Below are positions 8,228 to 16,051 of a DNA stretch of 64,000 nucleotides, piece after piece. Position 1 is the stretch's first letter, and each line of letters begins with the position of its first letter. This stretch comes from Thioalkalivibrio sp. AKL19. Lineage in GTDB: Bacteria; Pseudomonadota; Gammaproteobacteria; Ectothiorhodospirales; Ectothiorhodospiraceae. Below the pieces are notes generated by a model. It saw only the letters and a program-made list of their open reading frames with translations. It was not told the origin of the DNA and did no database searches. The position numbers and the translations under genes were made by a program. The stretch spans positions 1-64,000 of the forward strand of contig NZ_ATUK01000001.1 of NCBI RefSeq assembly GCF_000420165.1, read 5' to 3'.

Positions 8228-9790
8228 GTGTTAGGTGACACGCGAGGCTGGCCAGCATGCTGGGTCACAGGTGTGCTGGCCAGCTTGGCGTTTGCAGTGT
8301 CCGCATGGGTTCTGATGCCCACGGCCGCTGCTTCTGCAAGTAGTTTCAATGTCCACGAATACGAGCCTACCCCGCTGTCGGGCAGCGAGGTGGAATTGGG
8401 GCTGGCCGAGGCCATTGCCCTGGCCCTGCGGCGGAATACCCAGCTGCAAAGCGCGTACCTCGATCGCGTAGTCGATCAGCTGAATCTGGCGGTGGCCGAG
8501 GCGCAGTTTCGGCCCCGGGGTACGATCGTGTTGGGTGCACAGCAGAACCGCGCGCCCGGGGATGATGCCGAGACGCAGCGGTCGAGCACCCTCTCGCCGT
8601 CTCTGGATACCGCACTTCCGACGGGTGGCCGAATCGGTTTCAGCTGGAATCTTGACCAGGACCATGGCCTGGATGAGCCCGCCATCCAAACCTCGCGCAG
8701 CTCCCAACTTTCGCTGGACCTGAATCAGCCGTTGCTGCGCGGCGGCGGCCTGGCAGTGGGTCGGGCACCCCTCGAGATTGCCCGCTTGCAGGAAACCGCG
8801 AGTGCCCTGGGGCTGGAAGAGACGGTGGTCGGGACCATCGATAGCGTGATTGCGGCGTATCGCACGCTGTTGCAGGGGCAGCAGCGCCTGGAGATTGCGA
8901 AGGGTTCCCTGGAGCGCACCGTTGAACAGCTGGAACGCAATCGTGCGCTGGTGGAGCGAGGGCGGATGGCATCCAACGAACTGGTGCAGACCGAGTCGCG
9001 CCTGGCCAATCAGCGCTTCAGTGTCAGCCAGGCCGAAGACGCCGTGGATCAGTCTCGGCTGGAGCTCCTGCGCCTGCTCAACCTGGGGCGTGACACGCGT
9101 CTTCGTCTGCGTGACACGGTCGAGCTGGAGGCGCTTGAGAGCCTTCGCGTTCGATCCCCCTCGCTGGAAGCGGCAACATCGATTGCGCGTGACAACCGTC
9201 CGGATTATTTACGCCTGCGGATCGCGCGCGAGATCGAATCGATCGGGCAGATGCTGGCCGAGAATGAACACCTCTGGAGACTCGATCTGAACGCCTCGCT
9301 GGATGCCGGCGCGACCGGGCGAAGCGCTCGGCAGGCCACCGGTTCGACGCTGGACGAACGTCCGGGATATGCATTGGGGCTGGAGCTGGAGATCCCGATC
9401 CTGGATCCGGAGCGGCCGGTTCGACTGCTTGAATCCCGCATCCGCCTGCGGCAATCGGAAATCCAGTTCTCCGAACGAGAAGTCGAGCTGGAGCTGGAAG
9501 TGGAACGTTCCCTGAATGATCTGAACAGTCGCTGGCAACAGTTGGGCTTGGCGCAGCGCTCGCTGGAATTGGCGCGCGAAAGCCTGGAGATCGAGCGTGA
9601 GCGGCTGGCGGTGGGCCGGACGACGTCGTTCCAGGTCAATGCAACCGAACAAAACCTCCAGCAGGCCGAGCAGAGCTTGTTGGACGCCGTGATTGCGTAT
9701 CTGAATGCGCAGACTGCGCTGGACCGGGCGCTGGGGACCACGCTGGATAGCTGGGGGCTGTCGCTCCCTGAAGCGGGAGTGATGCCATGA
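8228..9790 (+). CDS. TolC-family outer membrane efflux protein
   Basis: A 520-residue outer membrane channel of the OEP/TolC family. The N-terminal hydrophobic stretch WVTGVLASLAFAVSAWVLMP is a signal peptide. GLAEAIALALRRNTQLQSAYL, SLDLNQPLLRGGGLAVGRAPL and LAVGRTTSFQVNATEQNLQQAE are characteristic. Long helical repeats follow the usual duplicated OEP layout. GTG is used as start. The stop overlaps the start of the PAS-MFP gene (ATGA), so the two are co-translated. A paralogue lies on the opposite strand at 16052-17623. It should form the outer membrane exit duct for the adjoining MFP and MacB-type permease. Confidence 0.92.
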   Translation: MLGDTRGWPACWVTGVLASLAFAVSAWVLMPTAAASASSFNVHEYEPTPLSGSEVELGLAEAIALALRRNTQLQSAYLDRVVDQLNLAVAEAQFRPRGTIVLGAQQNRAPGDDAETQRSSTLSPSLDTALPTGGRIGFSWNLDQDHGLDEPAIQTSRSSQLSLDLNQPLLRGGGLAVGRAPLEIARLQETASALGLEETVVGTIDSVIAAYRTLLQGQQRLEIAKGSLERTVEQLERNRALVERGRMASNELVQTESRLANQRFSVSQAEDAVDQSRLELLRLLNLGRDTRLRLRDTVELEALESLRVRSPSLEAATSIARDNRPDYLRLRIAREIESIGQMLAENEHLWRLDLNASLDAGATGRSARQATGSTLDERPGYALGLELEIPILDPERPVRLLESRIRLRQSEIQFSEREVELELEVERSLNDLNSRWQQLGLAQRSLELARESLEIERERLAVGRTTSFQVNATEQNLQQAEQSLLDAVIAYLNAQTALDRALGTTLDSWGLSLPEAGVMP

Positions 9791-11553
9791 GCGACAGTCG
9801 AGTTGTGTTGAGTCAGCAGATCCTGGATTCGATGGCGGATGGGGTGCTGGTCGTCGACGCCTCTGGTGCAATCACGACCTTGAATCCCGCCGGGGCGGCG
9901 ATTCTCGGTTTGCGGGCCGATGAGGCAGAAGGACGCAGCCTGGCCGAGGTGTTTATCGGAGAAGAGGGCTACGCAGCCTTTGTCGATGCATTGTTCGAGG
10001 CGGTCTATTCCGGTGTGATGCAGCCCGACCAGATGGTGTCCATCAGCGTGGGCGGGCACGTGCGTTCGCTGAAGTTGACCACCTCCTATCTGGCGCCCCG
10101 GCAAGCCGGGGGCGAACGCGCCGTGCTGGCGGTGTTTACGGATGTGACCGACCTGGAGCAGGCACGCCAGGCCGAGCAAAGCCTTTCCGATGAGCTGCGC
10201 GGCAAACACAAGGAACTGCAGGACGCCTTCCTGGAAATCGAGGCGAACAGCGAGGCCTTGCAGCAGGCGTACCGCCGTTCCGGCCGCATGCGGCTGATGA
10301 TGACGGCCGCCGTTGTGGCCGTGTTTGCGGGTGCTGGGTACTGGGCGATCCCGAACGCCGCGATGCCCGAATTTGGTGCCAGCGATGCCCAGGTCGTCGA
10401 TGCCACTCAGCCCGGAGCGTTCGAGGTGCAATCGCGCGCGGTGGAAACCACCACGAGCTTTTCCGGGCGGTTTCGTCCGGGCGATGTCATTACGCTGGTC
10501 AGTCCTTTCGAGTCCACGGTGGTGGCCCGCCACGTTGAGTATGGCGAGCGGGTGGATGAGGGTGATCTTCTGCTGGAACTCGATTCGACCGAGATCGATA
10601 TCCGCTATCGGCGTGCACGCAGCGACCTGGCGGATGCCGAGTCGGAGCTTGAGGACCTGGAGGACTGGGAGCAGGGCCGCGAGATGGCCAGTTCACGCCG
10701 CAGTCTGAGGCAGGCCGAACGCAATTTGAGTAATGATCAGCGCGAACTGGACGATGTCGAGCATCTATTCGAACGTGGCATCGTTCCCGAGCGCGAGTTG
10801 CGGGCGGCCCGGGAGCGAGTGGAAGAATCCCGAGTGCGGGTCGAGGCAGCCCGAGAAGACCTTGCGGAGACCTCGCGTCAGGGCGGTGAACGGGCGATTG
10901 CGCGGGCTCGCGTCGAGGTAGAGAACGCGCGCGCGGAGTATGAGCAGGTACGACGCCAGCGTGAGGGGGCCCGCGTATACGCCCCGGTCGATGGCGTCGT
11001 CCTGGCGCCCCTCGGCGAGGACCGGGATGACGGCGAGCGGGTAGAGGCTGGGGGGCGTGTGTCCAGTGGTGCCGCCCTGCTGGCGGTGGGCGACCTGTCT
11101 TCCCTGGAGATCGAAGGCACCGTTGATGAGCTGGATATCCATGACGTCCAGGCGGGCCAGTCGGCCCGGGTGAACGTGGTGCGAGGCGGGGGTGACCCGA
11201 TGCCGGCCCGGGTGTCCTATGTGTCTTCGCAAGCGCAGGAGGGGAGCGGACGAGGTCTGCCATCGTTCCGCCTGATCGTGCGTATTGATGACCTCGACGC
11301 CCAGGACCTGGACCGGATTCGGGTGGGGATGTCCGCCTCCGTGGATGTGATCACGCAGCAGGATCCGGATGCGGTGGTCGTGCCCCATGCCTTTCTGGGC
11401 GGGAGCGGGTCGGAGCGTTGGGTCCTGCGGCAGACATCCAACGGCTCCGAGCGGGTCGCCGTGGAACTCGGCCGGTCCCGATACGATGGGGTTCAGGTGC
11501 AGAGCGGCCTGGAACCCGGAGACCGGCTGTTGCCACCCGGGGGTGAAGGTTGA
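9787..11553 (+). CDS. PAS domain fused to membrane fusion protein (HlyD/MacA-type adaptor)
   Basis: A 588-residue protein of unusual design. Residues about 8-122 form a cytoplasmic PAS domain (QILDSMADGVLVVDASGAIT, TDVTDLEQARQAEQ). A coiled coil spans 122-164 and one transmembrane helix spans about 169-187 (MMTAAVVAVFAGAGYWAIP). The rest is a periplasmic adaptor: a lipoyl half-motif (VEYGERVDEGDLLLELDST), a long alpha-helical hairpin, the second lipoyl half (RVYAPVDGVVLAPLGEDRD) and beta-barrel and membrane-proximal domains to the C-terminus. It overlaps tolC at its start and the ABC ATPase at its stop. Known MacA/HlyD adaptors have only a short cytoplasmic end, so the PAS module suggests sensing of redox, ligand or energy state. 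Confidence 0.9.
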   Translation: MSDSRVVLSQQILDSMADGVLVVDASGAITTLNPAGAAILGLRADEAEGRSLAEVFIGEEGYAAFVDALFEAVYSGVMQPDQMVSISVGGHVRSLKLTTSYLAPRQAGGERAVLAVFTDVTDLEQARQAEQSLSDELRGKHKELQDAFLEIEANSEALQQAYRRSGRMRLMMTAAVVAVFAGAGYWAIPNAAMPEFGASDAQVVDATQPGAFEVQSRAVETTTSFSGRFRPGDVITLVSPFESTVVARHVEYGERVDEGDLLLELDSTEIDIRYRRARSDLADAESELEDLEDWEQGREMASSRRSLRQAERNLSNDQRELDDVEHLFERGIVPERELRAARERVEESRVRVEAAREDLAETSRQGGERAIARARVEVENARAEYEQVRRQREGARVYAPVDGVVLAPLGEDRDDGERVEAGGRVSSGAALLAVGDLSSLEIEGTVDELDIHDVQAGQSARVNVVRGGGDPMPARVSYVSSQAQEGSGRGLPSFRLIVRIDDLDAQDLDRIRVGMSASVDVITQQDPDAVVVPHAFLGGSGSERWVLRQTSNGSERVAVELGRSRYDGVQVQSGLEPGDRLLPPGGEG

Positions 11554-12251
11554 TGTCCGCGGCGCAACCGCTGGTTAGCCTGCAAGACGTCCATCGCTCC
11601 TATCGAGTCGGACCTACCGATGTGCACGTCCTGCGCGGAGTTCAACTCGAGATCCACCGGGGTGAGCTGGCCTCGCTGATGGGGGCTTCCGGCTCCGGCA
11701 AGTCCACGCTGATGAACATCATCGGGATGCTTGAACGCCCGTCTTCGGGTGATTTCTTTTTCGAGGGTCAGGACGTGCTGCAACTCGCGCCCGATGCCCT
11801 GGCGCATTACCGCAATCAGCAGATCGGTTTCGTCTTCCAGACCTTTCACTTGCTGCCGCGACTGACGGCCCTGGATAACGTGGGGCTGCCGCTGCTGTAT
11901 CAGGACGTGAGCAAGCGGGAGATGCGTCGCCGTGCGCGCGAGATCCTGGGTCGAGTCGGCATGGGTGATCGGGTCGATCATCGACCCAACGAGCTCTCCG
12001 GCGGCCAGCGCCAGCGGGTCGCGATTGCGCGTGCACTGGTGGGTAACCCTTCCGTGGTGTTGGCGGATGAGCCCACCGGCGCGCTGGATTCGAGTGTGGG
12101 CCGCGAGATCATGGATCTGTTCCACGAGCTCAACGGCGAAGGCGTGACCGTGGTGATCATCACCCACGACCCGGCCATCGCACGGGAGTGTCCCCGGCAA
12201 CTGGTCATCCGGGACGGTGTGGTCGCCGGCCCGGAGCAGGTGCCGGCATGA
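11553..12251 (+). CDS. ABC transporter ATPase (MacB/LolD type)
   Basis: A 232-residue ATPase. Walker A is GASGSGKSTLMN, the Q loop lies in FVFQTFHLLPRLTALDNV, the signature is LSGGQRQRVAIARAL, Walker B is VVLADEPTGALD and the switch His is in VIITHD. The SALD and PTGALDS features match the MacB/LolD/FtsE class that powers mechanotransmission-type exporters. The ATG overlaps the MFP stop (TGATG); a TTG codon immediately before it is a less likely start. The stop overlaps the permease start (ATGA). It energises export through the neighbouring permease. Confidence 0.95.
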   Translation: MSAAQPLVSLQDVHRSYRVGPTDVHVLRGVQLEIHRGELASLMGASGSGKSTLMNIIGMLERPSSGDFFFEGQDVLQLAPDALAHYRNQQIGFVFQTFHLLPRLTALDNVGLPLLYQDVSKREMRRRAREILGRVGMGDRVDHRPNELSGGQRQRVAIARALVGNPSVVLADEPTGALDSSVGREIMDLFHELNGEGVTVVIITHDPAIARECPRQLVIRDGVVAGPEQVPA

Positions 12252-13444
12252 GGTTGCGGATGCTCCTGGGCGAGGCGAGCCGCAATATTGTGGCGACCAA
12301 GCAGCGCTCCCTGCTGGCGCTACTGGGGATCGTGATCGGCACGGCCTCGGTCATCGCGATGCTGAATGTCGGGTCTATCATGCACAACGCGGTGCTGGAG
12401 CAGTTTCGCGCGATGGGGACCAATGTCATCAATATCCGACAGCGCTACGCCACGGATGAGGACGGCCCCGCGCGTAATCAGCTGGACCTTGCGCTGGCTC
12501 GGGCGTTGGGGCCGGCCCTACCGCAATTGATTCAAGTCGCGCCATTTGATGGGGCGAGTTCGGAACTGCGAGCGGGCGCGGAGACCCAGAATGTCCGGCT
12601 GACGGGGGCGACCGAGGCGTTACAGGGGCTCTTGCGGGTACGCCTGGCCGCCGGGCGCTGGGTCTCCGAGCTGGATGGGGTGGAGCTCCAGGGTGTGGTC
12701 GGTTCCGAGGTGGCATCCAGCTATGCCGCGCAAACCAACCAGCCACTGGAAGTGGGTGGCCGAGTGGGGCTGGGCGGCTACACCATGACGGTGGCCGGAA
12801 TCCTGGAGCCGTATCCACGAGGCGGCGGGGTGAGTCCGATCTCCCCGAACCGGACGATCTTTCTACCGATCGAAGCCTTGCAGCGTTTCGATGCCGATGA
12901 CGAGCTGGAAGGCATCCTGGCGCGTGTGCATCCACAGGCGGACCATCAGGAACTGGCGCGAACCATCGAGACCTGGGTGGAGGCGCGCGCCCCGGGGTTG
13001 CCCGTGGAGGTGAATAGCGCCGAACAGTTGCTGGCCAACATGGAGCAGCAAAGCCGCATGTTCACGATCATGCTGGGCGCGATCGGCAGTATTGCGCTCA
13101 TCGTGGGGGGCGTAGGGATCATGAACATCATGCTGGTATCGGTCACCGAGCGACGCAAGGAGATCGGCATTCGGCTTGCCATCGGGGCCCGCAATGCCGA
13201 CATCCGTCGCCAATTCCTGGTCGAGGCGGTCATGCTGTGTCTGCTGGGCGGTGTCATTGGGGCCGCGTTGGGAACCGGGGTGGCCATCGCCTTTGCCCAT
13301 TTCACTGGGAACGCGTTCGTGGCGGCACCCATGGCGGTACTGCTGGGCGTTTCCGTCTCCACGCTGACAGGGATTGCCTTCGGGTATTACCCCGCCCTGC
13401 AGGCCTCGCGGCTGGATCCGATCATCGCACTGCGTAGCGAGTAG
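12248..13444 (+). CDS. MacB-type ABC transporter permease
   Basis: A 398-residue permease with the MacB/FtsX layout. The first transmembrane helix is within QRSLLALLGIVIGTASVIAM, followed by a periplasmic MacB_PCD domain of about 220 residues. Three C-terminal helices follow (MLGAIGSIALIVGGVGIMNIMLVSV, MLCLLGGVIGAALGTGVAI, LLGVSVSTLTGIAFGYYP). ERRKEIGIRLAIGA is a typical coupling motif. Unlike E. coli MacB, the ATPase is a separate gene. Its 3' end overlaps the convergent Lnt-type gene by 23 bases. Confidence 0.93.
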   Translation: MRLRMLLGEASRNIVATKQRSLLALLGIVIGTASVIAMLNVGSIMHNAVLEQFRAMGTNVINIRQRYATDEDGPARNQLDLALARALGPALPQLIQVAPFDGASSELRAGAETQNVRLTGATEALQGLLRVRLAAGRWVSELDGVELQGVVGSEVASSYAAQTNQPLEVGGRVGLGGYTMTVAGILEPYPRGGGVSPISPNRTIFLPIEALQRFDADDELEGILARVHPQADHQELARTIETWVEARAPGLPVEVNSAEQLLANMEQQSRMFTIMLGAIGSIALIVGGVGIMNIMLVSVTERRKEIGIRLAIGARNADIRRQFLVEAVMLCLLGGVIGAALGTGVAIAFAHFTGNAFVAAPMAVLLGVSVSTLTGIAFGYYPALQASRLDPIIALRSE

Positions 13445-15002
13445 AGCGTCCCAGCCGGCGCCAGCCACGATAGAGGCTGGCCAGCAGGACCAGCACGGCC
13501 AGGCCCTGAAGGAAGCGGTCGCCATGGCGTTGGTAGAAAGGGCGCTCCGCCACGGTGTGGACCACGAGGCTTTGGGTTGTGCTCCGCCACTGAGGCGTCT
13601 CGCTACCTGGCACCACTCGGCCCGTCGCGTCGAAGACAGCGCCGCCTCCGGTGTTGTGCAGCATGACCAACGGACTGCGGTTCTCCAGGCTGCGTGCGCG
13701 GGCGATGGCCCGGTGCGCATCAGCGGCGCGCGGCGAACCGAACCAGGCGTGATTGCTGATGTTCACGATGATCCCCGCTTGCTCCGACAGGTTCTCGCGC
13801 ACGAGGTTGGCGAACAGACTCTCGAAACAGATCGTCGGGGCCAGGTGCACCCCGTCGGGCCCGGTCAGGGACTGTTCCGCCTGTCCCGGGCTGAAGCGTG
13901 AGGCCTGTGGCAGGCGCTCGCGTAGCCAGGGTAGTTGCGCTTCGAACGGCAGGTATTCGCCGAATGGCACGAGCTTGCGTTTGCGGTAGGTCCCGGACAG
14001 GCCGGCCCCGGGCTCGAACAGTAGGGCGACGTTGTGAGTGCCATGGCCCGGGTCATCCCGGTGCTCGGTCCCGTTGACCAGGATGGGTACCCCGATCTCG
14101 TCGGCCAGGGCGGCAAGGGCGCGATGCCCCCAGGATTTCGGAGCCGCCTGAAGTGTCATGGCCGCCTCGGGCCAGATCACCAGATCCAGATCCGGGTCGA
14201 TCTTGTGCAAGTCTCGAGTCTGCGCAATGGCGGTATCGATGTCGTTGTTTCGATCGGCCATCGGCATGTCGTCGCGCCGCACATGTACCGGGATATTGGG
14301 CTGTACCAGGCCCAACCGGGTGCTGTGTTCCGGAGCTGCCCGTTCCAGTGTATCCAGGCGCAGGCTCCCGTAGGCCAGCAGGGTCACCACCAGCAAGCCG
14401 AGCAGTACTGGCGCTACTGGGGTGAGCGTGTGGCGACTCACCGCGATCAGCATACTGGCGGCGAGAAAGCCGATCGAGGTCGAGAAAAAGAGCAGCAGGG
14501 GCATGCCGCCGACATCGACGACTTGTGCCAGCAGGGGGTGTGCGAGCAGGGCGTAGGCAAAATGTCCGGGAACGACCTGCGGCGAGAAGGACAGGGCCAC
14601 CGTCAGCAGTCCCGCTGCGAGCAGGGCCTCAGCGGGACGTTCCAGGCGCAGCGCAAGTGCGGCGACTGCACCGGAGAACAGCGCGTAGGGTACTGCGTGC
14701 AGCACCGCCAGCCCCAGCACCATCAGGCTGCCAAGGGTCCATGGGAAGCCGAGCCAAGCTTCGGTGCCGGATACGACCCATCCGAGCGATGGCAGCCAGT
14801 AGCCCAGGCCCGCCAGAAGGCCGGCCGCAGCGGATGCGCCGATGGTCAGGCCCTGCAAGGCGAGCCCCAGAAGGGCAATGGATATCAGGACGAAGGCCCC
14901 GGGCAGGGGGGCCTCCGGGAAACTCAGGTGAAAGAGAACCGCGGAACCTGCCAGCAGGCCCGCACGCGCGAGTACGGACAGAGCGGACCGCTGGATCACC
15001 AA
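13422..15002 (-). CDS. lnt: Apolipoprotein N-acyltransferase-type membrane protein
   Basis: A 526-residue protein with an N-terminal block of about seven membrane helices and a nitrilase (CN_hydrolase) domain from about residue 228. The catalytic triad expected for Lnt is present: Glu279 in DLVIWPEAAM, Lys343 in YRKRKLVPFGEYL and Cys392 in APTICFESL. Lnt adds the third acyl chain to lipoproteins in the inner membrane. This copy is not in the usual corC/ybeX context but is last in an operon with tolC2 and two secreted proteins. It could be the cell's only Lnt or a specialised second copy. The secreted neighbours have no lipobox Cys. Confidence 0.85.
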   Translation of the reverse strand: MVIQRSALSVLARAGLLAGSAVLFHLSFPEAPLPGAFVLISIALLGLALQGLTIGASAAAGLLAGLGYWLPSLGWVVSGTEAWLGFPWTLGSLMVLGLAVLHAVPYALFSGAVAALALRLERPAEALLAAGLLTVALSFSPQVVPGHFAYALLAHPLLAQVVDVGGMPLLLFFSTSIGFLAASMLIAVSRHTLTPVAPVLLGLLVVTLLAYGSLRLDTLERAAPEHSTRLGLVQPNIPVHVRRDDMPMADRNNDIDTAIAQTRDLHKIDPDLDLVIWPEAAMTLQAAPKSWGHRALAALADEIGVPILVNGTEHRDDPGHGTHNVALLFEPGAGLSGTYRKRKLVPFGEYLPFEAQLPWLRERLPQASRFSPGQAEQSLTGPDGVHLAPTICFESLFANLVRENLSEQAGIIVNISNHAWFGSPRAADAHRAIARARSLENRSPLVMLHNTGGGAVFDATGRVVPGSETPQWRSTTQSLVVHTVAERPFYQRHGDRFLQGLAVLVLLASLYRGWRRLGRSTRYAVR

Positions 15003-15039
15003 TGCCGTAACGGTGGGTGTGCCGCAGCTGCTTGGTGGA

Positions 15040-15438
15040 TTAGCGGATGCCGAGGCGGTTCGGACAGCCGCCGCCGCTGTAGTTGATCTCGGTGATCTCG
15101 ACCTGACCGGAGACTACGTGAACCTCCGAACGGTGGCTGAAATCCAGCCGCTTGCTCTCGCCTTCGCGCCACTGTTCCCGGTCGCGGGCTTCGAGTGTGT
15201 GACTTTCGGTGTGCAAGTCCATTGCGTATCCCTGCAGGGTGCTGTCGGCAAGCCCGCGGAATCCGATGCACCCGGTGGCGAAGATTTGCGTGGCGAAGAG
15301 CTGTACGCTGTCGCCGCTGCGCAGGACGTCCCCTTCATCGGCGGAGCTGCCCCCACTTGAGGCTACCGCAGAGGAGAGGGTCACCGAGGCGAGCGAAAGC
15401 ACGACCGCAGTGGTGAGCAGGCGAGAAACTGGATTCAT
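15040..15438 (-). CDS. Secreted two-Cys protein, paralogue 1
   Basis: A 132-residue protein starting at the ATG of MNPVSRLLTTAVVLSLASVTL, with a Sec signal ending near SSAVAS. It is a clear paralogue of the next gene: both contain TGC(I/M)xxRGL(A/S)DSxxQGY, REQWREGESKR or the equivalent, SGxVEITEIN and a C-terminal SGGGCPxRLG. Two conserved Cys probably form a disulfide. I recognise no known family. It lies 38 bases before lnt and 50 bases after its paralogue, so it is part of the tolC2 operon. Confidence 0.75.
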   Translation of the reverse strand: MNPVSRLLTTAVVLSLASVTLSSAVASSGGSSADEGDVLRSGDSVQLFATQIFATGCIGFRGLADSTLQGYAMDLHTESHTLEARDREQWREGESKRLDFSHRSEVHVVSGQVEITEINYSGGGCPNRLGIR

Positions 15439-15487
15439 TGCGGATACCGGGTTGGGGTGGGGGTGCTGGTTTGCCCTGCCGTGGCCA

Positions 15488-15889
15488 TCAGCCGACGCGC
15501 AGTCCGAGACGATCGGGGCAGCCCCCGCCGCTACGATTGATCTCGGTGATCTCCACGGAGCCAGAGAGCACCATGATTGCCGAGTTACGGAAGTCGAACC
15601 GTTTCGTCTCGCCTTCGCGCCAGCGCTCCCGACCGCGTTCCTCGGTCGAATTGCCCCCACGGTAGGACTCGATGATCTGATATCCCTGCACTTCGCTGTC
15701 GCTCAGGCCCCGCAGTTCCATGCAGCCGGTGGAGCCGATCAAGGCCTGCATGCGGGTTTGGTCCCCCGCGCGCAGCTCGTCACCTACATTGGCGGTGCTG
15801 GTGCTCGAGGCCAGGCTGGATCCCGAGGTGGCCACCAGGGCCGATGTCACGCTCAGCAATAGGGCGCGTCGTATCGGTTGAGGAATCAT
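15488..15889 (-). CDS. Secreted two-Cys protein, paralogue 2
   Basis: A 133-residue protein with the signal peptide IRRALLLSVTSALVATSGSSLAS. It aligns with the preceding product over most of its length: GDELRAGDQT, STGCMELRGLSDSEVQGYQI, RERWREGETKRFDF, SGSVEITEINRSGGGCP. The strict conservation of both Cys, the REGE motif and the VEITEIN strand between divergent copies argues for a real folded domain. It lies 163 bases downstream of tolC2. Likely periplasmic or exported; function unknown. Confidence 0.75.
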   Translation of the reverse strand: MIPQPIRRALLLSVTSALVATSGSSLASSTSTANVGDELRAGDQTRMQALIGSTGCMELRGLSDSEVQGYQIIESYRGGNSTEERGRERWREGETKRFDFRNSAIMVLSGSVEITEINRSGGGCPDRLGLRVG

Positions 15890-16051
15890 TTGGACGTGGC
15901 CTCCGTGCTTGTTCGCCGTTGAATGCGCGCCAGCCTAGCACGGGCAGTGCCGACACCTTGATATAGCGTTAGTCCAGCGTAAGGTGAGGTGTTTTGGGCG
16001 GGAATGAAGCCTCCGTGTCTACGCCGTGATGACCGGGCCACGATGCGGACC

